DNA of 64,000 nucleotides from JAAXGI01 sp965206975 (GCA_965206975.1 OZ242253.1:3410001-3474000), one strand, 5' to 3'; shown: positions 7,622 to 16,197, counted from the first letter of the stretch. Notes: generated by a model from the letters alone, not told the origin. Numbers and translations: made by a program.

Positions 7622-7968
7622 ACTCGGTGCGCCTGAATCTGCACCGGCGCTTCCCTGACACGATCGTCCGAAAGCGGGAAGGTCCAGGGAGCCATGACGG
7701 TTATGGTGAGTGGGTGCCGGGCACAGTCACCGAAACCGAGCTCAGCGCCTCCGTTCAACGGCTCGACCTGGAGGACTCCGACACCGTGGGCGGGGCTCGG
7801 TTGGTCGAGCGGCTGAAGGTCTTTGTCCCGGTGAGCTCGGGGGATCTTCAGGCGGCGTTCGATGATGCCGGGGCTGATCGTGTGGTGTGGAAGGGCCGCG
7901 AGTACGTGGTGGAGGAGTCGAGGACCTGGCCGAGGTTCACGCACGCGACGCTGTTGAGGGAAACCTGA
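7618..7968 (+). CDS. Head closure/connector protein
   Basis: A 116-residue beta-rich protein that starts in the ATGA overlap with the connector gene. The sequence (MNSVRLNLHRRFPDTIVRKR, TETELSASVQRLDLED, VVWKGREYVVEESRTWPR) fits the small SH3-like head closure proteins that follow gp6-type connectors and receive the tail. If this element has no tail genes, this protein and the connector would be the surface on which a helper phage's tails dock. Family call is by position and fold pattern. Confidence 0.6.
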   Translation: MNSVRLNLHRRFPDTIVRKREGPGSHDGYGEWVPGTVTETELSASVQRLDLEDSDTVGGARLVERLKVFVPVSSGDLQAAFDDAGADRVVWKGREYVVEESRTWPRFTHATLLRET

Positions 7969-9026
7969 TGGCCTGGCGCTGGCCGTGGAAGCGGGAGCGC
8001 CGCGACTCGGGCGGGGACTTCTCCGACGCGGTGGTCCGGCTCATCGAGGCTCAGGCGGCGGGATCGGCGGCGGATGCGAGCTCTACGGCGGCCGTGGAGG
8101 CGGCTGCCGGTGCTCTGAGCCGCGCTTTCGCGTCCGCACGGATCGAAGGCCCGGCACACGCCTTGGAGGCCGTCACGCCCGTGTTCTTGGCCCAGGCGGG
8201 CCGGGATCTCGTGCGGGCCGGCGACTCAATGCACGTCGTTGACGTGGACCGGGACGGCCGGGTGACGCTTCTCCCGTGCTCTTCCTGGCACTTCGAGGGG
8301 GACGCGCACCCGAGGACCTGGACCGTCCGGGCCACGTTCTACGGGCCTTCGACGTCCACGACGCGGCATCTCCCCTATGAGGGCGTCGTATTCGTCCGCT
8401 GGGGATCGGCTCCCGGCCAGCCGTACGTGGGGACCGGGCCGCTCTCCTGGGCGCATACAACGGCGAGGCTCCAGTCTGAGGCCGAGCGCTCCCTGGCCGA
8501 TGAAGCGGGGGGGCCGCTCGCGCAGCTACTCGCGATTCCGCAGGACGGCGGCGACGGCGGCCAGGACGACCCGCTCGCCGCGCTGAAGGCCGATCTCCGG
8601 ACCGCTCGTGGCAAGGCGCTGTTGCTCGAGACATCGGCGGCGGGGTGGGGCGAGGGCCGGGCCAGTGCGCCGCGGCGAGATTGGCAGGCGAGCCGTCTGG
8701 GGCCCAATCCCCCTGAGAGCCTTGCCAGGATACGCCGCGACACCTTCGAGGCCGTCCTGGCGGCCACGGGGACCCCTCCGAGCCTCTTCGTGGACGCGGA
8801 CGGGACGGCGCAACGTGAGGCCGTGCGGCGTTGGCATCTCGGGACGGTGCTGCCCTTGGCCCGGATCCTGGAGGCCGAGCTATCCGACAAGCTGGAGGCC
8901 GAGGTCCGGCTGATTTTCGATAACTATCCGCTGGACCTGGCGGGCCGTGCTCAAGCGTTCCAGAAGCTCGTAGCGGGTGGCGTGGGAGTTACGGAGGCCC
9001 TCACCACTTCGGGGCTACTGGCGTGA
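7968..9026 (+). CDS. HK97-type portal protein
   Basis: A 352-residue portal protein, the ring through which terminase threads DNA. Family signs are the charged N-terminus, the SMHVVDVDRDGRVTLLP beta segment, GTGPLSWAHTTARLQSEAE (short helix before the stem), TGTPPSLFVDADGTAQREA and the stem/crown helices GTVLPLARILEAELSDKLE (about residues 290-308). ATG 7968 overlaps the previous stop (TGATG). The length is at the short end for HK97 portals (about 380-420). Its position at the end of the head module, after capsid and connectors, is unusual since portal normally follows terminase. Confidence 0.82.
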   Translation: MAWRWPWKRERRDSGGDFSDAVVRLIEAQAAGSAADASSTAAVEAAAGALSRAFASARIEGPAHALEAVTPVFLAQAGRDLVRAGDSMHVVDVDRDGRVTLLPCSSWHFEGDAHPRTWTVRATFYGPSTSTTRHLPYEGVVFVRWGSAPGQPYVGTGPLSWAHTTARLQSEAERSLADEAGGPLAQLLAIPQDGGDGGQDDPLAALKADLRTARGKALLLETSAAGWGEGRASAPRRDWQASRLGPNPPESLARIRRDTFEAVLAATGTPPSLFVDADGTAQREAVRRWHLGTVLPLARILEAELSDKLEAEVRLIFDNYPLDLAGRAQAFQKLVAGGVGVTEALTTSGLLA

Positions 9027-9379
9027 GGCGCTGGACGTCGGAGGAGGACGCGGCGTTGCTCGCCGTCGAGCTCACACCCCACACTGAGCGTTTCACCGGC
9101 ACGTCCGCGCTACGGGCGATCGGTCGAAGGCTCGGGAGAAGCCGGACGGCGTGCGTGTCCCGGTACTACAAGCTGCAGCGCAAACGTGGCCATATTCCGG
9201 GACGGCAATGGACGACTGACGGATTGTGGACCGAGGCCGAGGACGAACTGATTCGCCGGGAGCTGGTAGAGAAGCCGGTGCAGCGGGGCACCTGGGAGAT
9301 CATCAGCGTACGGATTGGGCGGACGTCCAAAGCCGTCGCAACACGGGCCCACAAGCTCCGACGGCTCGCGGGCCAGTGA
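9023..9379 (+). CDS. Myb/SANT-like DNA-binding protein
   Basis: A 118-residue basic protein with two repeats of a Myb/SANT-type helix bundle. Repeat 1: RRWTSEEDAALLAVEL then AIGRRLGRSRTACVSRYYKL. Repeat 2: LWTEAEDELIRRELVEK then IISVRIGRTSKAVATRAHKL. The regularly spaced tryptophans and the R(S/T)xxAVxxR recognition helices are typical. GTG 9023 overlaps the portal stop (GTGA), making it the last gene of the coupled head operon. Two palindromes of a common core lie directly downstream (9390-9484) and are natural candidate binding sites, either for autoregulation or as a packaging recognition site. That link is inference. Confidence 0.7.
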   Translation: MRRWTSEEDAALLAVELTPHTERFTGTSALRAIGRRLGRSRTACVSRYYKLQRKRGHIPGRQWTTDGLWTEAEDELIRRELVEKPVQRGTWEIISVRIGRTSKAVATRAHKLRRLAGQ

Positions 9380-9389
9380 TTATTGGATC

Positions 9390-9429
9390 GGGAGTGAAAT
9401 TGGCCCCAGCTGGGGCCAATTCGACTCCC
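9390..9429. repeat. 40-base dyad with a 24-base perfect palindrome core
   Basis: The core 9398-9421 is a perfect palindrome (half-site AATTGGCCCCAG). It is flanked by a matching outer pair, GGGAGT at 9390-9395 and ACTCCC at 9424-9429, with two unpaired bases on each side. There is no T-run, so a simple intrinsic terminator is unlikely; a protein binding or packaging recognition site fits better. Confidence 0.75.
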
Positions 9430-9466
9430 AAACAGACCCTCGCCAGGGGTCGCCCCAAGCCAAGAT

Positions 9467-9484
9467 TTGCCCCAGCTGGGGCAA
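9467..9484. repeat. Second palindrome with the same core
   Basis: TTGCCCCAGCTGGGGCAA is a perfect 18-base palindrome and shares the centre GCCCCAGCTGGGGC with the palindrome 67 bases upstream. Two copies of one dyad at the end of the head operon suggest paired sites for one protein. Confidence 0.72.
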
Positions 9485-9530
9485 CTTTCCTGGAGTCTCG
9501 CCGCTGGCGCTGTGTCATGGGGTTTCACGA

Positions 9531-9583
9531 GGTTTCTGTTTCTGTTCTAGCCCCTTAATGTGTCCAGAACGGAAACAGAAACC
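9531..9583. terminator. Long hairpin at the end of the element
   Basis: Arms 9531-9548 (GGTTTCTGTTTCTGTTCT) and 9566-9583 pair over 18 positions with a single T/G wobble, closing a 17-base loop. It lies about 150 bases after the last element gene. No strong T-run follows on either strand, so it may be a factor-assisted terminator, a processing site or a recombination-related structure. Confidence 0.5.
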
Positions 9584-9640
9584 GAACGGTTACCACCGAA
9601 TAGCGCCGGGAGACCCGCCCGGCACCGATGCCCACAAGAG

Positions 9641-9892
9641 CTACCGCGAGTGATACACGCGGCGAGTCCAGGTTTCTATCTCGTTGTAGTGTAGCAGCTT
9701 ACGTCCAATATATCTCGGTTCTTCCAGAAGCGGAAGACGCAGTTCTGGATTCCGGAATCCGCCACCGCGACCTGGCCACTGCCAGACTACCAGCTTATTC
9801 CCCTCATGCTCGATGGGATCGCTCGCATACCCGGCCAGCAGAATGACGGCGGATCGTACGACGAGCCGTGGCAGGGGGAGTCGATCCGCCAT
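9641..9892 (-). CDS. Weak hypothetical frame at element border
   Basis: An 83-residue - strand frame with reasonable composition (LPRLVVRSAVILLAGYASD, NPELRLPLLEEPRYIGRKLL). It lacks a clear ribosome site and has no family I recognise. It lies where the right border of the integrated element should be, so it could be an element cargo gene read inward, or chance. Confidence 0.28.
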   Translation of the reverse strand: MADRLPLPRLVVRSAVILLAGYASDPIEHEGNKLVVWQWPGRGGGFRNPELRLPLLEEPRYIGRKLLHYNEIETWTRRVYHSR

Positions 9893-10060
9893 CTGTGCAG
9901 TTCATCGGCTCGCCTCACACGCTACACGCCATGGGAATGGCAATCGGAAGGCGACTCAGGTCCTCCGTGTGATGTCCCCTCGGCCGGTCGGGGGCGGCTA
10001 CTCGGGGGCCTCCTCCACCGGTGGTCAAGAGTTGGCCGGAGGGACTGAGAGAGCCGCGGC

Positions 10061-10768
10061 CTATCGCCGCTGAATGGCAGCCTCTTCCAGCCAGGTCCCT
10101 AGCACGGCTCGTGCCTTGGCCTCCAGGCTCGTCCTGTATCCCTCCGCCTCCGCGCGCAATTGTGGGACGTCAATGCCCGCACGCGTCAACTCCACCGTGT
10201 GACCGATGAGCCACTGCTCGATCCGGCTCGCATCGATCTCGGGATGAAACTGAAAACCGATCACGCTCGGGCCCAACGAGAACGCCTGGTTCTCGCAGAT
10301 CGCCGTCGAGGCGAGGCACGTCGCTCCAGCAGGGAGCGTAAAGGTGTCTCCGTGCCAGTGTAAGGTCACCGGATCGTCCTCGAACGGCGCGAGGCAGGAT
10401 ACACGACCTGCGTCCGTGAGCGTGATGGGAGCAAACCCGATCTCACGTCGGGCAGCGGGGTAGACGCGCGCACCGGAAGCTCTCGCGATCAGCTGTGCAC
10501 CGAGACAGATGCCCATCAGCGGACGGACGGCCTCAATTCGGCGCTCGATGATCTCGAGCTCCTTCTCGAGGAAGGGATAGCGCGCTTCTTCGTAGACCCC
10601 GATCGGTCCTCCGAGCACGATCAGCAGGTCCGCCCTCTCTGGCTGGAGGGTGTCGAGGTCGTCCCTGCCGACGTCGTGGTATGCCACCCGGAAGCCAGCC
10701 TCCTCCAACGGAGAGCCGAATGAGCCGAGATCTTCGAACGGCACATGACGAATCACGCTGCAAAGCAT
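10061..10768 (-). CDS. Class I glutamine amidotransferase (GMP synthase-like)
   Basis: A 235-residue stand-alone class I glutamine amidotransferase. The nucleophile is in GICLGAQLIA (about residue 87) and the His-Glu pair in FQFHPEID (about 181-183); the oxyanion strand is LLIVLGGPIGVYEE. This stand-alone type is often annotated as GMP synthase-like and may act on gamma-glutamyl compounds or supply ammonia to a partner; no partner synthetase is adjacent. I start at the ATG at 10768 (MLCSVIRHVPFEDLG, the usual N-terminus); another in-frame ATG lies 15 bases upstream and neither has a strong ribosome site. It is the first host-like gene right of the integrated element. Confidence 0.82.
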   Translation of the reverse strand: MLCSVIRHVPFEDLGSFGSPLEEAGFRVAYHDVGRDDLDTLQPERADLLIVLGGPIGVYEEARYPFLEKELEIIERRIEAVRPLMGICLGAQLIARASGARVYPAARREIGFAPITLTDAGRVSCLAPFEDDPVTLHWHGDTFTLPAGATCLASTAICENQAFSLGPSVIGFQFHPEIDASRIEQWLIGHTVELTRAGIDVPQLRAEAEGYRTSLEAKARAVLGTWLEEAAIQRR

Positions 10769-11284
10769 CGTCTGCTGTCTCATCCAAGTGTCGGCGCAAC
10801 CTCGGGTGGGGCTCCCGGTGTCAACGTCCGGTGAACATGTCCCAACCGGGATGCGGGGGGGAGGCGAGCAAATGATACGGGGCACGGACGACGACAGACA
10901 GGTTACGGCCAACGGGCCTCGAAGGGGAGCATGGGAAGCGAGCCAGAGCCACTGCTCCGCCCAGGAGCTTCTCACGACAACGACGACGAACGGCGGCACC
11001 TCCTTCGGAGCGCTGGAAACGGGACTTCGGAGCGCGTACCTGGAGCCGAGCGAGCGGATCGAGGCCACGATCGAAGGAATCGGGACGCTCCTACACAACT
11101 TCCTCGCCGGAGCGATACCGCCGAGCACTCTCTGGGGTGCACAGCTCCCGCCAGCTACCCCGACAACTGATCGCATACAAGCTCTGCCTGCCGGCGACCG
11201 GGGGCGACGTCCCGATGCTCGGGAGCGTGTTCGCCCGTTCGCTCCAAGCGTCAGGTGCTGAGTCGCCTTACACTCCGGGCGCAC
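10769..11284. other. Intergenic, no supported gene
   Basis: 516 bases between two - strand genes. A + strand frame at 10788-11261 is open, but its composition is irregular and it lacks a ribosome site. Part of it (about 11000-11110) looks mildly protein-like, which could be a gene remnant. I see no RNA gene or clear promoter. Confidence 0.4.
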
Positions 11285-12385
11285 TCACACGTTGAAGCGA
11301 AAGAGGATGAAGTCACCGTCCTGGACCTCGTATCCCTTTCCCTCGGACCGGATGAGCCCCAGCTCCCTCGCAACCTTCAACGAACCGGTCCGCTCAAACT
11401 CGCTGTAGCCGATCGTCTCGGCGCGGATGAAGCCACGCTCGAAGTCGGAGTGGATCATCCCGCCAGCCTCGGGCGCGGTGGCCCCCTTGGCAACCGTCCA
11501 GGCTCGAGCTTCCTTCTCGCCCGCCGTGAAGAAGGTAATGAGCCCGAGTACGTCGTACGTCGCCCTGACCAGTCGATGGAGCCCAGGTTCACTCAGACCC
11601 AGGTCATCCAGAAACTCGCAGCTCTCACCCGGCGTGAGCCGGGCGAGTTCGGCCTCGACGGCGGAACAGATGCAGACGAGCCCTGCGTCGGGTTCGGCCT
11701 GATGGAGCACCTCTCTCAGCTCGCCCGTCCACTCGTTTTCCCCGTTAGGCAGGCTCCTCTCGTCCACATTCCCCACGTATAGAACGGGTTTGTTCGTCAA
11801 GAAATGAAGGGTCCCCAGAAGAACCGCTTCCGCCGGAGAGGCCTCCATCCGGCGCACCGGAATCCCGGCGGCGAGGCCTTCCTGCACCCTCTCGAAGAGC
11901 GCCGCCTCCCTCCGCGCCTCCACCTCTCCCGACCGTGCCTTTCGCTCGAGCCGCTCGAGTCGGCGTTCGACGGACTCCAGATCGGCGAGCACCAGCTCGG
12001 TGTTCACAATTTCTCGGTCGCGAAGCGGGTCGACGTCCCCGAGGACGTGCGTCACATCCGGATCGTCGAAACAGCGGAGCACATGGACGACGGCATTCAC
12101 CTCCCGGATATTCCCGAGGAACCGGTTGCCGAGCCCCTCCCCTTCGGACGCGCCGCGCACGAGCCCCGCGATATCCACAAACTGAACGGCAGCTGGGACG
12201 CGCCTCGGGCTCCGGGTGAATTCGTAGATCCTGTCGAGACGCGGGTCCGACACCTCCACGATGCCGACGTTGGACTCGACGGTGCAGAAGGGGTAGTTCT
12301 CCGCCGGCGCCCCCTGCGCGGTGAGGGCGTTAAAGAGGGAAGACTTCCCCACGTTGGGAAGACCAACGATCCCCGCCGTTAGCAT
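11285..12385 (-). CDS. ychF: Redox-regulated ATPase/GTPase YchF (OLA1 family)
   Basis: A 366-residue OBG-family P-loop NTPase that binds ribosomes and is linked to stress control. G1 is GLPNVGKSS (residues 7-15), G3 is DIAGLVRGASEG (about 69-80). The G4 position reads TNKPVLYVGN, the altered motif that gives YchF its ATP preference. The C-terminal TGS domain ends in the typical GYEVQDGDFILFRFNV. ATG 12385 gives the expected N-terminus (MLTAGIVGLPN); an upstream extension is shadow. In many bacteria ychF follows prs-rplY-pth; here that set lies 4 kb away on the same strand with an aldolase and a pyrophosphatase gene between. Confidence 0.95.
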   Translation of the reverse strand: MLTAGIVGLPNVGKSSLFNALTAQGAPAENYPFCTVESNVGIVEVSDPRLDRIYEFTRSPRRVPAAVQFVDIAGLVRGASEGEGLGNRFLGNIREVNAVVHVLRCFDDPDVTHVLGDVDPLRDREIVNTELVLADLESVERRLERLERKARSGEVEARREAALFERVQEGLAAGIPVRRMEASPAEAVLLGTLHFLTNKPVLYVGNVDERSLPNGENEWTGELREVLHQAEPDAGLVCICSAVEAELARLTPGESCEFLDDLGLSEPGLHRLVRATYDVLGLITFFTAGEKEARAWTVAKGATAPEAGGMIHSDFERGFIRAETIGYSEFERTGSLKVARELGLIRSEGKGYEVQDGDFILFRFNV

Positions 12386-12944
12386 ACGGACACCTGATTG
12401 AAGAAGCCGTGGGTACGCGGCGCGCGCGCCGGACGAAGCGAAGAATCTAGCCGCGCGGCGAACCTGCTCAAGCGGGGCCGAGCCCCGGGGGAGGGGCGCC
12501 CACCCGTGGCATGGGCCCGGCGCTCCCGTCCCCATCCGCGCCGGGACGAGCCCGGGCTCGTCCGGCGCAGGAGTGTCCGCCGAGCGCGCGCCGTCCCCTC
12601 CCGCGAGATCCGCGGCAGCCAACCGAATGCCGAAATGGGGCGAGTCGCCGACTCACCCGAAGTGCTGTCGGTCGCTGCGGGGAGACCCCATACCCGAGTC
12701 CATCTTACACCGGATCCGAAGGCCTCGGCCGCCGGGCTCGACGCACGCGCCGAGCCCGATCCGTATGCGCCAGCTCCGACGAACGAAAGGGTCTCCGCCA
12801 CTCTCGCCCTCGCCTACGTTGTGCACCTGGGTTCTTGCGAAGTACTGGTATTCCGTCGACCTTTCCGGGGTTCCTGAGACCTTACTCAATCACTACGCCG
12901 TAGTCCCTCGCGCGCAGGGATCCGCGGTCCGAGAAACCGAAGCA
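12386..12944. other. Divergent intergenic region between ychF and aldolase
   Basis: 559 bases between divergent starts. Frames on both strands are open because of high GC but are Arg/Pro/Ala-rich shadows. Promoters for both neighbours must lie here; I cannot place them. Confidence 0.45.
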
Positions 12945-14039
12945 ATGGACTTTTCGTTCGCTCCGCATCGCGATCTCAAGCAGCTTGAGTGGTTCTTCGC
13001 GGGCCTGCACGAGGCTCTGGTGCGCCACGGACACACCTTCGTCGAGGACCCCGACCGGGCTTCCCTGGTCGTAAACCCCTTCCCGAAGAGTGACCCCAAG
13101 CCCTTTCGGCGACGGGGGCAAGCCGTCTTTCTCGTCGGGGTCACGGAGCTCGCCCCCGGCCCGAAGACGACGGAGGAAGCGATACCCCAAACGTACCCCC
13201 TACTCATACGCTCCCTCTCGAACTTGCTGGTTGGAATCTCGAACTCGGTCGCGGACTCTCTCCCCGATGCACACTTCATCACCCCGGAGCAGGGGCATTA
13301 CCGGGTGAATGGGACGAGCGATCTCGCCAAGTTCTTTGACAAGGTCTATGAGCGCATCGAGCCGCTCGTGACCTCCAGACTCATCATCGACAACGTCTTT
13401 CGCGCCGATCTCCCCGAGGAGCTCTGGGGAGGGGACGAGATCACCCGCTCCATCTACCGCGCCGGCAAGAAGCTCGATGCATTGAACGTCCTTCCCACCC
13501 CGTTTCCGCTCGACGACATCCTGCCGGAGAAGGAGCGCCGTCATCTAAAGAAGCTCTACGGGATCGGGGGGCTCTCCTACGGGAACATCTCCGCCCGCTA
13601 CGACGCGACTCGCTTCTGGATGAGCGCCTCCGGCGTGGACAAGTCCAACCTGAGGGAGATCGGTCGCGATATCCTGATGGTTACGGACTACGACGAGCCG
13701 GACGGATCGATGCTCCTCTCCGTTCCGCCCAAGATCGAGCCGAGGAGAGTGTCGGTAGATGCCATCGAGCACTGGATGATCTACCGCGAGCATCCGAGCG
13801 TCGGAGCCATCCTTCACGTACACGCGTGGATGAACGGGATTCCCTCGACCGAGTTCAACTACCCGTGCGGCACATTCGAGCTCGGCAAGGCAGTGGCCGA
13901 CATCCTTCGGGATCAGCTAGAGCCCGCCCAGGCCGTCGTCGGCCTGAAGAATCACGGCCTGACGATCACCGGCCTCTCGCTAGACGAGATCTTCGAGCGA
14001 ATCGAGGGACAGCTGATCCAAGTCGTCCCCATGTCCTGA
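12945..14039 (+). CDS. Class II aldolase/adducin-family protein
   Basis: A 364-residue protein with a class II aldolase/adducin domain in its second half. Visible features are GIGGLSYGNISARYD (about residues 205-219, phosphate loop), ILHVHAWMNGIPS with the zinc-binding HxH (about 290), and VVGLKNHGLTITG with the third histidine (about 330). The N-terminal 200 residues (PHRDLKQLEWFFAGLHEALVR start) are an extra domain seen in larger members. Substrate cannot be told. ATG 12945 (MDFSFAPHRD) is preferred to a long upstream extension of shadow sequence. It is the only + strand gene among - strand housekeeping genes and faces the pyrophosphatase gene end to end. Confidence 0.75.
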   Translation: MDFSFAPHRDLKQLEWFFAGLHEALVRHGHTFVEDPDRASLVVNPFPKSDPKPFRRRGQAVFLVGVTELAPGPKTTEEAIPQTYPLLIRSLSNLLVGISNSVADSLPDAHFITPEQGHYRVNGTSDLAKFFDKVYERIEPLVTSRLIIDNVFRADLPEELWGGDEITRSIYRAGKKLDALNVLPTPFPLDDILPEKERRHLKKLYGIGGLSYGNISARYDATRFWMSASGVDKSNLREIGRDILMVTDYDEPDGSMLLSVPPKIEPRRVSVDAIEHWMIYREHPSVGAILHVHAWMNGIPSTEFNYPCGTFELGKAVADILRDQLEPAQAVVGLKNHGLTITGLSLDEIFERIEGQLIQVVPMS

Positions 14040-14047
14040 TCCCCCCA

Positions 14048-14070
14048 AGGAGCCCGCGCAGCGGGCGCCT
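14048..14070. terminator. Hairpin between convergent genes
   Basis: GCCCGC at 14052-14057 and GCGGGC at 14061-14066 pair around a three-base loop, extended by AGG/CCT across one mismatch. It fills the 30 bases between the aldolase stop and the pyrophosphatase stop, so it may terminate both; no T-run is present. Confidence 0.45.
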
Positions 14071-16187
14071 CAGCCAAACAGACTCGCCAGGATCTCGCCG
14101 ACACCCCCCCACGGCGGCTCGTCGGCAAGCGCGATCCCGTGGATGCGAACGAAGAGCGGGGCGAGGACGAGGGCGACCACGCTCATCAGCTTGACCAGGA
14201 TGTTCAGCGACGGTCCGGACGTATCCTTGAACGGGTCGCCGACCGTATCCCCGACGACGGCCGCCTTGTGGGCATCCGAGCCCTTCCCGCCGAGAGCCCC
14301 CGCCTCGATCAACTTCTTCGCATTGTCCCACGCACCCCCGGAATTCGCCATGAAGAGCGCCATCAGGACCCCGGTAACGAGCGCCCCGGCGAGGAGACCG
14401 CCGAGCGCCTCGACGCCGAGAAGCCATCCGACGAGGAGCGGCGCCAGTAGGGCGATGACACCGGGGAGAATCATCTCCCGGAGGGCGGCGCGCGTCGAGA
14501 TGTCGACGCAGCGCGCGGAGTCAGGCTTCCCCGTCCCCTCCATGATCCCAGGGATCTCGCGGAACTGACGGCGCACCTCCTCGACCATCCCGCCGGCAGC
14601 CCGGCCGACCGCCGTCATCGTGAGGGCAGCGACAAGGAAGGGGAGCATTCCCCCCAAGAACAGACCGATGACGACGAGTGGATTCACAAGATCAATCCCG
14701 GTCTCCTGAAGCCCGACACTCGCCGAGTAGGCCGAGAAGAGGGCAAGCGCCGTAAGCGCAGCCGAGCCGATCGCAAAGCCCTTCCCGATCGCGGCCGTCG
14801 TATTTCCGATCGAGTCGAGCGAATCGGTGATCGAGCGGGTCTCCGCTCCGAGGCCACCCATCTCGGCGAGCCCGCCCGCATTGTCGGCGATCGGGCCGTA
14901 CGCGTCTACAGACATCGTCGCGCCCACGGTCGCGAGCATCCCCACCGCGGAGATCCCGATCCCGTAGAGACCCGCCATACTGTGGGAGACGAAGATGGCG
15001 ACGCCGATCAGAACCACGGGGATCGCCGCCGAGTTCATCCCGAGGGCGAGGCCCGCAATGATATTCGTCGCCGCGCCCGTCTCGCTCGCACTCGCGATTC
15101 CCTGAATCGGCCGGCCCGCCGTATACCACTCGGTCACAAGCCCGATCGCGATTCCGACAAGCGTTCCCGTGAGGATCGCCCAGAACGGGCCCGCCGAAGG
15201 GTAGAACCCGCCGGCGGGATTCTCGATCGCGAAGCCCATCCCCTGCACGACGAAATACATCGTAACGACGAGGACCGCGGCGGCGATGAAGGTGACGTTC
15301 CTCAGCGCAGCGGCGGGGTCCGTCCCTTCGAGCACCCGCATCATCCCGATACCGATGAGGGATGCGACGAGACCGACCATCGCGGTGACGATCGGGAGGG
15401 CGACGGCCTCGACGACGTTCGATGCCAACGCCGCGGAGGTGGCACCGATGGCAATCGTTGCAACAATGGATCCGACGTAGGACTCGAAGATGTCCGCCCC
15501 CATCCCGGCGACGTCGCCGACGTTGTCGCCCACGTTGTCCGCGATCGTCGCGGGGTTCCGGGGATCGTCCTCAGGGATCCCGGCCTCGACCTTGCCCACT
15601 AGGTCGGCACCCACGTCCGCGGCCTTCGTGAAGATCCCGCCGCCGACCCGCGCGAAAAGAGCGATCGAGGAGGCACCCATGGCGAACCCGGCAATGACCT
15701 CCGAGAACCCCAAGAGGTCCCCGGCGCCCCCGCCACCGATGACGAGGTAGAAGATGCCGATCCCGAGGAGTCCCAGCGAAGCGACGGCGAGGCCCATCAC
15801 GGCGGCGCCGAAGAAAGAGACCCGGAGCGCCTTCCGTTGCCCGTCGACGCTCGCGGCGTAGGCGGTTCGCACGTTGGCCCGCGTCGCGGCCTTCATCCCG
15901 ATGAAACCGGCGAGGCTCGAGCTGATCGCACCCGTCAGATACGCGACGGCGGTCCCGCTACCGATCCCGACCGCGAGGAGACCGGCCACGACCACGACGA
16001 AGATCGCGAGCATCGAGCTCTCCCTCCGGAGAAAGGCCATTGCCCCGTCATGGATCTGCTCGGCGAGATCCACAAGCTCCTGGCTTCCCGACGGCTGCCT
16101 CCGGACGTAGCCGAATATCGAAAGGGAAACGCCCAGCCCGACGGCCCCGAGGATCCACGCTCCCACAGAGAGACCCACTCCATCCAT
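14070..16187 (-). CDS. hppA: Membrane-bound ion-translocating pyrophosphatase, K+-dependent type
   Basis: A 705-residue integral membrane pump that couples pyrophosphate hydrolysis to export of H+ or Na+. The catalytic loops are intact: DVGADLVGKVEAGIPEDDPRN (around residue 190-210, given here as DVGADLVGKVE), DNVGDNVGDVAGMGADIFE, and the C-terminal AVVGDTVGDPFKDTSGPS. The signature GNTTAAIGKG (about residues 461-470) has Ala where K+-independent enzymes have Lys, placing it with the K+-dependent group. H+ versus Na+ cannot be decided by eye. About 16 membrane segments are visible. It starts 10 bases after pth and continues the prs-rplY-pth run. Confidence 0.93.
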   Translation of the reverse strand: MDGVGLSVGAWILGAVGLGVSLSIFGYVRRQPSGSQELVDLAEQIHDGAMAFLRRESSMLAIFVVVVAGLLAVGIGSGTAVAYLTGAISSSLAGFIGMKAATRANVRTAYAASVDGQRKALRVSFFGAAVMGLAVASLGLLGIGIFYLVIGGGGAGDLLGFSEVIAGFAMGASSIALFARVGGGIFTKAADVGADLVGKVEAGIPEDDPRNPATIADNVGDNVGDVAGMGADIFESYVGSIVATIAIGATSAALASNVVEAVALPIVTAMVGLVASLIGIGMMRVLEGTDPAAALRNVTFIAAAVLVVTMYFVVQGMGFAIENPAGGFYPSAGPFWAILTGTLVGIAIGLVTEWYTAGRPIQGIASASETGAATNIIAGLALGMNSAAIPVVLIGVAIFVSHSMAGLYGIGISAVGMLATVGATMSVDAYGPIADNAGGLAEMGGLGAETRSITDSLDSIGNTTAAIGKGFAIGSAALTALALFSAYSASVGLQETGIDLVNPLVVIGLFLGGMLPFLVAALTMTAVGRAAGGMVEEVRRQFREIPGIMEGTGKPDSARCVDISTRAALREMILPGVIALLAPLLVGWLLGVEALGGLLAGALVTGVLMALFMANSGGAWDNAKKLIEAGALGGKGSDAHKAAVVGDTVGDPFKDTSGPSLNILVKLMSVVALVLAPLFVRIHGIALADEPPWGGVGEILASLFG

Positions 16188-16197
16188 GATCGACCTC

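Larger units (their letters stand above)
9380..10060. other. Right end of the integrated element; palindromes and border region
   Basis: This 680-base stretch has no strong + strand gene. Its left part holds two palindromes and a long hairpin (listed separately). Its right part, about 9590-10060, is AT-richer than the host genes and holds one weak - strand frame (9641-9892). The right attachment site should lie here, but without the left junction I cannot identify a core. I see no tRNA gene or tRNA 3' end. Confidence 0.5.

Noticed and set aside
2..9379. Gene transfer agent instead of satellite
   Set aside because: GTA clusters lack an integrase/excisionase pair and carry tail genes; this segment has the reverse.
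9398..9421. Intrinsic terminator for the head operon
   Set aside because: A perfect palindrome with no loop and no T-run on either strand; treated as a binding site.
9380..10060. tRNA gene as integration target
   Set aside because: Searched both strands by eye for a T-arm (GTTC-A-pattern) with CCA-type end and acceptor pairing; none found. The attachment site remains unidentified.
10788..11261. + strand frame of 157 codons upstream of the amidotransferase
   Set aside because: No ribosome site, irregular composition with a run of Thr, no family; part may be a remnant but it cannot be supported as a gene.
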